The notes beneath the pieces were generated by a model that worked only from the letters and a program-made list of their open reading frames with translations, was not told the DNA's origin and made no database searches. A stretch of 64,000 nt of DNA from NCBI GenBank assembly GCA_017590115.1, contig JAGGNK010003335.1:806001-870000 (forward strand), written 5' to 3'. The number at the start of each line of letters is the position of its first letter. Positions within the stretch are counted from its first letter, which is position 1. A program made the translations under genes and the position numbers. Shown here in pieces: positions 34,360-44,810 of the stretch. This DNA comes from Montifringilla adamsi (Eukaryota; Chordata; Aves; Passeriformes; Passeridae).

Positions 34360-34893
34360 GCCTTTCACTTCCCAGCACCTTGTGCTGATGGTTCATCCTC
34401 ATGAGGCAAGGACTCCTGGTATGCCCCAGGAGGGACAGACAGACTTCCAGGGAGTGCAAGATAGAACCTAAAGAGGGCACCCCCAGGCTCTTGGAAGATC
34501 CTGGGGATCTCCAAAAGGAAGAGGGGAGGGACTTGGGTGCTGCCAAAGAGACTTGGTGTGTCACAGAGTGCCACGAGCAGGGAGGGGACAGGGGTCCCCC
34601 CGGGGCTGGTCCTTCCCTGGGGATGAGCAGAGTGGGCAGCAGGGCCTGGAACAGTGTCAGACATGGCCTGCACCTGCTGGGGAACGGGGAGGATCTGCTC
34701 TGGTGCAGTTCCACCAGCATTTCTACTCCTGGCTGTGGCTCCCATCCCCCAGTGGATTCCCAGCACTGCCTGGGAGCCCTTGGACCACCAGCTGCAGCCC
34801 CCAGGTGCTGCTGGCCCAGGGGTTCATTCCTGGAGCTTGGGGTGGGCAATCGACGAGACTGAGAGACACCTGCAGTCCCTGGAGAGCATAAAG
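34360..34893. other. Intergenic spacer, nothing recognised
   Basis: GC-rich spacer with only unsupported short frames on both strands. Confidence 0.4.
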
Positions 34894-35030
34894 GGGTGTC
34901 CTGGTTTGAAGGACAGGTGTCTGCTAAGGAAGGCAGGAGCCTCACATGGAATGGTTATTGTTCCTTAGCAACAAAAACAGGGGAATATTCCCTAAAACAG
35001 AGAAAAAAAAAAAAGGAAAAACCTCCAACA
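34894..35030 (+). mobile_element. 5' fragment of a songbird-type ERV LTR
   Basis: Begins 'tgtcctggtttgaaggacagg' followed by 'tgtctgctaaggaaggcaggagcctc', which I recall as a frequent LTR start in passerine genomes. The element is truncated near an A-rich tract at about 35010. Confidence 0.55.
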
Positions 35031-35343
35031 AGGTGCTACCAGATATCCCAGAGGACCACCAAAAGACATGGGAGGACATCAGGATGCACTTGGAGAAGCC
35101 TGAGGGGTATCAAAAGCTGGTCAGAAAGAGTTCAGTGAGTAGAAGACAACAAAAATCAAGGTGTTAGGGAATGCTGCTTCCTACACAATGGGCCCACCAG
35201 GCTCTGAAGGCTCCAGATCCCACCCTGTCCCTTCCCCTGCCTCTCCTGGTGTGTGGGGAGAGCACTGAGATGCACTGGACAGGCAGGGAGTGAGGATGCA
35301 GGAGGCAAAGATGACATGACCCAGCTGGTGCTCTCCAGAACTC

Positions 35344-35349
35344 TTTAAT
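35344..35349 (-). terminator. Candidate DND1 poly(A) signal
   Basis: ATTAAA on the minus strand, about 750 bases past the DND1 stop. It is preceded on that strand by non-coding sequence that would be the DND1 3' UTR. Confidence 0.45.
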
Positions 35350-36100
35350 CCCAAAAGGACAACATGTGGTCAGACCTGCCACTTCCGAGGAATCATTCAT
35401 GGACAGCTGCCAACTCCACAGCTGCTTCCTCATTATGCAAACAGGTTACAGGCACTCCTCTCCCCACACAGCAGCTCCACCAGCCCACACAACATCTGTG
35501 ACCACTGGGACTCTCCCTGTGTGTGGCCTTGTCCTCCCCTGAGGCTGCTCCTCAGGAGCCAGGAATGCCAGTGGAGGAATTCCCTCCGTCACACTGGCAT
35601 CCAGTGCTGGCAGCCCCTCCAAGAGCTGCTGCTGCTTCTCCAGGATCTGCCCCTCCAATGCAACAAAAAACCAGCTTAACAGAAGCCAAACTTGGAAACA
35701 GGAAAACCAACAACCCAAAACTAGAACCAACTCAAGGGCTGCCCCTGCACAGGGTGGCTGTCGTGGACCAGGACAGCAGCCCTTATCCTCTAGAGCCAGC
35801 TCTCAAAACCGATGCAAACAACTCCAAGGAAAACTGGAACAGGGCTGGGAGCCCAGCAGGGCTCGGGCTCAGTCATGGCTGTGGCAGAACCAGCCTACTT
35901 CAGCTGGCACCCTGCAGTGGAGAGGGAAGGGTCAGGCTCTGCCCTCACCCCCAGACCCCCTCCTCTTGCATCCTGTGCTTCCAATCAGAAATCCCACCTG
36001 CAGCTCAGAGCTGACAGTGCTTCAGCCCTGCCAGCCAGCCTGGGTCCCTCCCACGCCACCCTGCCCAGAAGTGCCACAGCTCCACCCTCCCGGGGACCCT

Positions 36101-39100
36101 TCAAGACTTTGGGAAAGGCAGGGAGCTGGCTGTGCAAGGACTCACCAAGGACTCACCTAACATCCGGAGAACGCGCAGGGCTGCCACCACCTTGGCCTCC
36201 TCGTGCTCGCTCCGGCCCTGCCTGTCTGGTGAGATCCACATGAAGCCACTGATGTGCACATGGGACCCTGGGATCACCACCTGGTACCAGAACCGCTGCC
36301 ACCCGTTGGGGTTCACCTGGACACACCTGGTCATGAACAGGGGTGTCCTCAGGTGATGCTTCCAGCACAGCATGTTCAGGTACTCCAGCACATTCTGCAG
36401 CGACAGAGGCAGGGGCACTGCAGGGCTCTCACCCCCCTGCACCCTGCTGGACGACGGCTCCTCCTCACAGAGCTGCAGCTTCTGCTTCAGTTGGGGGTCC
36501 AGCCAGTCCACCCTCATCTTTGCTTCCCCGAGCCTCAGGTTCCCTAGGAGACAGGAGATGTTCACCTACCCTCCAGCACCATCCCATCCCATCCCATCCC
36601 ATCCCATCCCATCCCATCCATCTCCAGGATTTTAGGGGCAGCATTAATTTAGGGCCAAGGTGAAGAGGTACCAAAGACAAATGCACCTGAGCTGGGGCAG
36701 AAATGGGTACAAACCAAGACTTTGGAGGTCCTGGTTGGATGTCTAGGAAGTGTGTCCCATCACACTTGTGTCCCATTGCAGTCAGAGGATAGGGCTCAGA
36801 GGGATTGAGCAGCTCCATCAGGGGTGTTTAAGGGACACTGAAGGGCTGGGCAGCTCCATTGGAAAGGTTAAATAACTTGGTTAATGTTTGGGATGCTCTG
36901 AACTGGTGATGCTCCTGCTCTGAGCAGGGAGCTTCCTGGAGACCTCCAGCAGCCCCTTCATCCCACCACCAGCAGGACTGCTGGAAATCAACTGCACCAT
37001 GGGCAGCTGGCATCCCACAGGACACAGGGAGAGAGCAAGGGGTGTCTCAAGGCCGAAGTCACCTTGCAGCCAAGGCTGAAGGTGGGAAGCCCAGCCCAAG
37101 CAGCATTCCTCAGCACCACTAACCTTCCATCAGGGCTTTCTTGGCCAGGGCAGCAGCCTCGTGCGACCTGTACTTCAGCACAGCGAGCTTGGCCTGTTTC
37201 TGGGAGGGGCTGGCGTGCAGGGTGACACTGCAGATCCCCTCAGTGACCATCTGCAGCGTGGCCTCCAGCTCCTGCTGGCTCACCGAGGCGCCCAGACCGT
37301 TCACAACGAGCTCGCGCTTCTGCGTGCTCCAGCACACCACGATGGCGCAGCCCCGGCGCAGCTGGAAGCGGTGGAAGGTGGCGATGGCGCTCTGGGCGTC
37401 CTGCCGGGAGCCGTACCTGGCGTAGGCGAAGCCCCGGTTGAGCCCGCTGAAGGTCATCATGAGGCGGAACTCGTAGAGCTTCCCCGCGCTCTCGAACAGC
37501 GGGATCAGGGTGTTCTCGTAGATGTCCTGCGGCAGCCTGGCGATGTACACCTCGGTGCCGGCCGGCGGCGGGCCGCCCACCCAGCCTGCGGGGACACGGG
37601 GACCACGGCGGTTACAAACAGCACCAGGCTCCCGGTACTAAAGTGGTTTCAGCATTTATTATAATAAAAGAAAGGCCTAAAGCCCACGGGCCGAGCAGGA
37701 GCGTTCCCGTCGAGGATGCTGCAACACCTGAGCTGGGTCTGCTTCAGCAGAGATGTCCCCGAGGTTCCAGGTGGAGCAGCACACCTTCCCTGGGTCAGAT
37801 GCCCCTTTTTATCCTGTTTTTTGTCCCTTTGGGTGGATTTCTGTTTGGATCCTTCATTTGCATGAAGGTTTTAGGCGCCTGATTGGCCCATTACAGTTCT
37901 GCCCAGGCTGGCTCGTTTCCCCTGGGGGATGGTGCACTTCATTTAGGTGTAATACGGTAGTTGAGTACTGTATTTCTTACAACTACCCTTGTAACCCCTT
38001 TTACCATAACCAAACTATAGGACATGCTTAACAATTATCAACTATTTTACAACAGTTTCTAACCTATTTTTACCATGGTGAGTCCCCTCCCGGCCCCACG
38101 GCCCAGCTGCTCTCCTGGCATACCTGGGGGGGGCCCTCCGTAGCGCCTCTGCCCGTTGATTTGCACCAGCTCGATGCCCGTCTCCTTCTCCCAGGCCAGC
38201 AGGGCCATCTTGCCGGCCTCGTTGATTCCGTTGGTCCATGGCTGAAGGAGGAGATGGTGGTAGTGATTGTGTGAGCATCCCAACCCCATGAGGGAACTGC
38301 AAGATCCACTGCTGGCCAGCACGTGGAGGGGCAAACAAACCCCTCTGCTCTCAGGGAACCTGAGGAGCCTCCCAATGCTCCCATCCTAAGGACTGTCCAT
38401 GCCTGCTCCACGTAACACAAAGTCCAGCAACTCTGTTAGAGCCCAAAGTCAACAACAGTTTCCTACAGCCCTGCAAGGGCTTGGGAAGCCAAAACACAGG
38501 CAGTGTGTTTGCTGCCTGGTGCTGCAAGAGGGAGCTGGAGCACAGAGCCAAGGTGACCCACTGCATCAGGACTGCTTTAAAGGGAAAGGCAGTGGGTTAC
38601 ATTGAATATTGGGAAGAAAATCATCCCTGTGAGGGTGGTGAGGCACTGGTGTTGCCCAGGGAAGCTGTGGCTGTCCCATCCCTGGAAGTGTTCAAGGCCA
38701 GGTTGGATGGGGCTTGGAGCAACCTGGGACAGTGGAAGGTTGCCTGCCAGTACAGAAGAGATAATATTAAAGAGAAACAAGAACTGACAACTGAACTGGA
38801 AAGCAGAAAAGCAGCTGAGTTATTATCACTGTCCTTGAAAATAGAACAGCTGCAGAGACAGTTACAGGAGGACAAAAAGGAAAACAAAAGTTGGAGGAAA
38901 AAGTTTAACTAATGCTTATGCAGTCTCCAAGTGCTTCTGACATTGTGCAGATTAGAAAATTAACTGCATCTCCTAAAGACTGGCCAAATCCTTGGCCTTG
39001 TTACAAAACGAGATGAAATTAAAAAAGACAGAGCTTTTAATGAACAATTGTCGAGGAGTGCTACTGAAATTTTAGAACACTGAGAAATCCCCGCCTGTGC

Positions 39101-41462
39101 AACACTAATCGCATGCATTTTGGTATCACCACGAAATTCACTCCATCCCACAACTCAGTAATATGGGTGAGATGTGGCATGGAGTAATTTTCATGGTGAT
39201 ACCAAGAATTCTATATGTAATATCAAACCAATTGACCATTCTCAAGAACTAGGATTTACAGGTTGTTCACCGAGAAAACAGGGGTGGAAGGAATTATATA
39301 ATCAAGCATTATTTTCAAGAATTAAAAAAAAATCAATTCTCCTCCCCGGGACAAAGGTGAAAGAAAACCCTTACTAAAGTTATTTTAAAAAAATTAAAAG
39401 CTGTATAATTTCCAACAGGAGCAGTAACACCCCATGATCCTGTCACAGGAGGATGGGGTTTTTCCGAGCATGGCACTTAAATGTAACTTGCTTCAAACTG
39501 GCCCTGACCAACGGTACCTTCACTGCTTAGCTCGACTGCATTTCAGGATGCAGAGATGTTCTGAGTGGGAAAAGGGACTTTTATCTCTAGTCTGAGCAGT
39601 GAAACGAGCTCACATTTTCCATATAAGTAGGTACAATGGGCCAAAAAGGCAGAATCAATGGGTTTTCCATACCCCATATTACCCCAGTCAGTTGGAAGCA
39701 CAGAATGGGCTAATGGCCTATTGAAAAAGAGCCCGAAGCCACACAAGACTGAGGCAGATGTTCAGGGTAAATAATCGCTGTGGCCCAGGTGTGCAAACCC
39801 TGAATGAGGTGCTCCACTTTCCATTCAAGGGGAACGTCTGACAGCTTTACAGTCAGGACAATGTGTTCCTGTAAAAGTAACACAAAACAATGCCTGAGAC
39901 CAACTAAACCTCGGGGCACACTCACTTGGGAATCTAGGGACAGCAGTGTCTAAAAAAGTGCAAAACAGAATTAGTGTTCCGTGGCTTTTCCCTATTTAAT
40001 GGGATAATAACTTGTCCGGGCAAACCCCGCGGAGACTTGTATTATTTTACTTTTTCAGGAAATGATACTGGAAATGATGCCAGCATGTCTCCACTGAAAA
40101 TCAAGTTATCCATTGAAGGACTGCTTATTCTCCTCGCAGAACGAATCAGCACCAGAATGAACCAGTCTGAGCACATAAATCACCAAACCTGACCCACCGG
40201 CTGGAAACTTTCATTTTCTCCATCTGTAATGGTCACTGTGCTAATGGCTGAAACCACGCCTAAGCCTGCACGCATTTCAATGACCATTGCTAACGAAGAA
40301 GCCATAATTGTACAAATTTAGGAGCTCAGCCTACTAACATGAATTTGGCTGAGGGAAATATCACCATAATATGTGAAGCACAACTTTTAACCGAAAAGGA
40401 GGAAATTTATTTATTCAGCTTCCAATACTGACACAAAATATGAAAGGGAAGTTTTGGCGGATATAAGGTACCCACAGCTGTAAGCGAGTAATGCACACTG
40501 GCACAACAACAACGAATTTAAACCTCACAATGCATGCCACTACCTCCCAGTCTCCTGGAAAATCTTATCTCCATAAATTTCTAAAATTGGACGCTGTGCC
40601 GTCAAATATACCAGCCAAAACAAGTGCTATTTAATCCTTCATGTTCCTCAAAGCAGTGGAATTATCAATGCAGGTTAATAGCTCTGCAATTAAACCTGCC
40701 ATTTCTGTCTAGTCCCCGTGCACGGTGGTCGGCAGGGTGGCATGGCTGGACCCTGACCCCCCAAAACCATCGGGGGACAGTGAGAGCTATCCTGGGGACA
40801 GAGCTGGGAGCACTAAGTACCACGGATGCTGGAGTCCTAGCAAACAAACGCAGTAACAAATGATTTATACTAATTGAAAGATCCGTTTCGACCTTTCTTA
40901 TCAGCGTTAGGAACTGGCCAATGGCCCTTATCAGATACCTCAACGGGAAAGGATGGAGATAGAAGATCACCAGTAAATAGCGATAAATAGTGATAAAAGA
41001 TCGCTACATAATAGTGAATGCCACCAGATGGTGGCACCTCTCCACCTCCAAGTCTTTCATGAAGACTAAAAACCAACTTCGGACGAGCGCGGGGATCCTC
41101 TCTGGGGAAACACGTGCTCGAAGCGGGATAAAAATCCAGCCGCGTTCCCTCCCCAGAACCTCGTGCCCGGCCCCGTGGCTCCCGCGATGGCTCCCAGCTC
41201 AGGGAAGCGGCCCGAGGGGTGCCTGGGCTGTGTGGAGAGCTCTGCAGGACCCAGTTTTCTTCGCACAGCCCGCGCATCCCCGGCCCCGGCTGAGCCCGGG
41301 GTGCGGCCGCTCCGCGCTGGGGCCGGGACCGGGACCGGGACCGGGCGCAGCCCTGCCTGCGCTCCCAGCCGGGCCCGGGGGCTCAGATCCCCGCGGGAAG
41401 GGCTGAGCCGTGCCCGCCGCGGCGCTCCCCGCCGCCCCGACAGCGCTCACCGTGCCGTCCAT
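36101..41462 (-). CDS. DND1: DND1, dead end germline RNA-binding protein
   Basis: DND1 binds 3' UTRs in primordial germ cells, protects or represses mRNAs together with NANOS and CCR4-NOT, and is needed for germ-cell survival. Minus-strand exons: 41451-41462, 38124-38241, 37124-37585, 36101-36543. They join in frame to 344 aa (human 353). After a 4-residue first exon (MDGT), residues 5-44 carry [24 protein letters not shown]1 spans about 55-130, with RNP2 VYIARL at 56-61 and RNP1 RGFAYARY at 94-101. A second, degenerate RRM follows at about 140-200, and the C-terminus is the dsRBD-like block ([37 protein letters not shown]). Exon 1 is assigned from splice phase, GTGAGC donor and position, so it is less certain than the rest. 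Intron 1 (3.2 kb) and intron 2 are filled with retroelements. Confidence 0.93.
36581..36620. repeat. (ATCCC)8 microsatellite in DND1 intron 3
   Basis: Eight perfect copies of atccc immediately upstream, on the transcribed strand, of the last DND1 exon acceptor region. Read in transcript sense it is (GGGAT)n. Confidence 0.95.
37640..38060 (-). mobile_element. Solo LTR in DND1 intron 2, sense to DND1
   Basis: Read on the minus strand it starts near 'tgttgtaaaatagttgataattg', has a TATA-like ggataaaaaggggc (37801-37814), then AATAAA (37655-37660) followed by 'tgctgaaaccactttagtaccggg'. The U3-TATA-R-poly(A) order and spacing fit an avian retroviral LTR. Exact ends and target-site duplication were not resolved. 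Confidence 0.7.
38575..38757 (+). mobile_element. CR1 fragment in DND1 intron 1, interrupted
   Basis: Typical CR1 blocks ('gaatattgggaagaaaatcatccctgtgagggtggtgagg', 'tgttcaaggccaggttggatgg', 'cttggagcaacctgggacagtggaaggt') stop abruptly at about 38757, where different A-rich sequence begins. This looks like an insertion into the CR1. Confidence 0.83.
38757..40860 (+). mobile_element. Decayed endogenous retrovirus remnant
   Basis: A-rich sequence with broken frames. The first ~150 bases encode a charged coiled-coil stretch of gag type ([19 protein letters not shown]). Near 39700-39750 a short [13 protein letters not shown] motif resembles the part of ERV-L-type integrase just after the catalytic core. 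Many stop codons and frameshifts interrupt it; no intact gag, pol or env exists. Boundaries are approximate and the family is uncertain. Confidence 0.45.
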
Positions 41463-41560
41463 CCCGCCGCTCCCGGCCGTGCCTTTCCCGCCGCTCGCGA
41501 CGCTCCTGCCGTGCGGGCCCGGGGAGAAGGGGAACCAGCGCCGCCCCCCGCACCGCCCCA
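41163..41560 (-). promoter_or_regulatory. DND1 CpG-island promoter region
   Basis: CpG-rich sequence surrounds the proposed DND1 exon 1 at 41451-41462. It includes a short (gggacc)n run at about 41315-41342. No TATA box is seen. It is the only GC-rich island upstream of DND1 exon 2. Confidence 0.5.
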
Positions 41561-41694
41561 CCCCGGATGGACCCTCGGCAGCGCCGCGAGGGTCTGGCCT
41601 TGCTTTGCCTTGCTGTGCTTTGCCTCTCCTTCTGGTACTTGTCCACCTGTCCGCAAGGGAAGGCAAGGGGTTGCTCTAAGAGGCACAGCAGCAC

Positions 41695-41770
41695 CGCCAA
41701 ACTCTCATAACAGAAGCGACAAGGTTGGAAGAGACCTTCAAGACCACCTAGTCCAACCATCAGCGTAATT
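41695..41770 (-). mobile_element. CR1 3'-end fragment
   Basis: Read on the minus strand it gives 'ggttggactaggtggtcttgaaggtctcttccaacc', the CR1 3' tail. This is the only clearly minus-oriented CR1 in the window. It marks the edge of the GC-rich block. Confidence 0.82.
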
Positions 41771-44128
41771 AGACTTCAGATAACAACGTCCCCCAAAGAT
41801 ATGCCGGGTTTGAACCTATTCGTACTTGCAGAGCTGGAGGGCTTCGTGCTGCTTTTTCCAATACCGGCTAACAAAGGCAATTTTTTTTTTTTGGGGGGGG
41901 GAGGGGGGTCAGAAACATCTACTGAAAGAAATCCTTCAAACAGTGTCTGCTGCACATTAGAGAATGCATTAGCCTAAATCTCCACTGCGTTAGGAAGTGC
42001 ATCTGTGTGAGACTGAGCTGTTCATGGTTCTTGGCTCCGTTTGTGGGGGCACCCCGTGCTTTGCTGGTGTCGGCTCAGGGGTGAGGACCAGACTTTTTGG
42101 AGCCGTGGTGGTGAAACCTGATCTGTATGAGCCAGACAGGGTGACACCCACCACCAGAGGCTCCGGGGTTTGAGCCGGGTTAGGGAGTAAGCTGGACAGA
42201 GCGTGGTGCTTGTTTTCACGCCAATGTCCTCCCCTGCCCCCAAGGAAGGGTGACATTCACACGGAACATTCACCAACTTTTCACCAACAAGGCTGAAGGC
42301 TTTTATCCTTCCTGATGGGTATAACTGGCTTAACTTTGCTGAAGTCAGAGGCACGGTCGTGACTTAAAAGGGGTCATAAACCACCAGAGACCCTTCAGAC
42401 AGTGTAAAATTCCCCTCCCCAGGGGAGGTGCCCTGTGTTCCATCTCGACCTAAGTGTGTAATTACCCACTGACCCTGGTGTTCCTTGGCCTTTCCCCCAC
42501 CCCTGATGGATCAAGACTGTGACCATCACTCAGACCACCAGACATCAAAATTGCAACAATCAAGTCTCTTCAATCAAGTCTAGTTACTGGATCCACAGTT
42601 GGTGAGCTCTTTCACTCTTCTTCTTCCATTCATTTTCTCTCTTACACATTTTTTACCTGTTATTCTATGCTTTTATATTGTTGCATTGCTATAATTAACA
42701 ACCACAGTGGCTACAACTCTGCTTTCCGCTCCTTCTAAACAGATCTAAGATAGACCCTGCATATTTTTATTTACAAACACCACTCATTCAGTGTCATTAA
42801 TGCTCCCCAGTGGATCTATTTACCAGAACTCTGGTTACTCCAGCTGTGGCAGCTCAGCATTTCAGGCACAGGGATGCAGCCCCACTGTTCCAGACCCCAA
42901 AGAACAATTCCAACCCTCCACAGCATTGTCACTTGCCAGGCTGTACTCACTCATTCCATAAGGCCCCAAAGCAGCACCATAGGATCTTGCAGGTCCAGAT
43001 AATGAGCAGTATCTCACAAAACTGTGGGAAAAGGAAAAAAAAATTACTATAAACCCTGAAATACAGACATGCCCCCAAAAATCATATCAAAGAAATATAA
43101 ATGGAATACAAAATTGTAATGATTTCAAAAAAAGTTTAAAAGTTTTTGGGTTTTCTCCTTAAGAAGGAAGAAGTAGCTCATCCAGCCAGTCTGCCTTGAG
43201 CTGTCCTTTATATTTCTGAAGATAAACTGCTTGGCTACACCACTGTCTTGGTAAAAATCCAAGAGCAAGTAGAAAGGGAAGTTAATGAATCATATCCACA
43301 AGGAAAAAAAAATTACTAGTGATCCAGACTCCTAAAAACAATGAAACACATTGGGCTGTTAAATAGGCTCTGCTCACCCAAGTACCTGCAAATGGAAACT
43401 CACTTTAGCAATGTGGCTATTTGTGCAGTGCTGCTATAAAATGTAACTAGGCTTCTTAGTATTTTGAGTAGAAAAAGGACTGATTTTTCCAAAGAATTAG
43501 TAACTCATTCCCACCTCTAGCTAACGTCAGCTCGCTTTTCCATCTCAGCAAGCCAAGGTGTTGCCACTAGATGGCAAAATGAGACTGAACCTTCTCTCCT
43601 ACACAATCTCAAATTTTATTCGTTGGATGGAGATGAAAGAGAAAAATATTAATATATTTTTATCCGTTTTAATTCTCTGCCATTTGTCTGGTAAGCAGTA
43701 GCTGCAGGTATTCAATATGTGAACGGGAAGGTGTGTAATGCGATCGAGGTGAGATCCTACTCTGCTGCTGCTGCTTCAATCCACATCTCAGAGAAGAGCC
43801 CTGACAGATCAGGACTGCTCCAACGGACAAGTACTGTGCTGGCCCTCCTTCATAATGAGCCAGGAATAAAAGGAATTGTTTTACACCCACTTATAGTACA
43901 ATACATGTGTACAGTTTAAAATATATGCAAAATGCTTCTTCATAAGAAAGAAAAGCCTCTTATTCATGATATTTTGAACATAGCAATGAAAAGTTGAAAA
44001 GCATGGGGTATTCAACAATTCAGCTCCTTGGAAACTCTAAGCCAGTCATAGAGAGGAACATAAAGATTGAAAACAAAACTAACATTAAAACCAAAACTAT
44101 ACCCAAAATGATGTTGGCTAGCAGCAGC

Positions 44129-44151
44129 TTTTTTTTTTTTTTTTTTTTTTT
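44129..44151. repeat. Poly-T tract
   Basis: Twenty-three T in a row. It could be the poly(A) tail of a minus-strand retroposed sequence, but no gene-like sequence precedes it. Confidence 0.9.
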
Positions 44152-44780
44152 CTCCGAGTCACCTGTGTATTTCTGGTCTGTGAAATTCACTCTTGAAAAC
44201 TTTCAGGACTGACAAAATCTTTTCCTGAGAGGTCTGAAATGAGTATATGTTAGTGGAAAAGCTGTAGAAACTTTTTTATTTTTCACAGCATTGCAAAATC
44301 ACAAGTGCTTTTTTTTTTGGTCAGCAAGCTATTGAAATGTTTTGAGAATTGGAAATCTATTGGATCAGAATCCAGTTCTGAGTTTGTGTATGGACAGGAA
44401 CATTGCAACTGCAACAATGACCAAAATCCCACCTTGGCAACCAGTTTACAGTATAAACTCTGCAAGTTTCTATAGAACTGAAGCTACAAAGTAGCTTTGT
44501 TTAGGTTAGAAAACAACTGCCCGACTGAATAAAAGGAGATCACTTAGAAACAATGTCAGAGCCAATAAGCTGCTTATGGGTGTCAATAGGTCATTTGATT
44601 AAAATAGCAAAATGGGTTGAGTTAAAATAATCATCATATCTTTAGCTGTCAGAATAGTTGGATATACTTGAAATACTGCTGTTTAAAAAACTTAAATGAA
44701 ACAAAAATCATAACTTTTGTTCCAGCATCATTGTGAAAGAGAACAATTTTTAGTTTTTAAAATAAACCTGTACCAAAAAA

Positions 44781-44810
44781 ACAACAAACAAACAAACAAA
44801 CAAACAAAAA
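44781..44810. repeat. (CAAA)n simple repeat
   Basis: Repeated caaa units within an A-rich stretch; ordinary microsatellite. Confidence 0.85.

Noticed and set aside
35446..35730. Extra C-terminal DND1 exon (frame with EKQQQLLEGLPAL)
   Set aside because: It can be joined in phase from a second GTGAGT donor near the DND1 end, but its acceptor (ttggag) lacks a good pyrimidine tract, and reading through to the stop at 36101 matches the mammalian last-exon layout.
41314..41345. (GGGACC)n run as telomere-like or regulatory array
   Set aside because: Only about four units in a CpG island; ordinary simple repeat.
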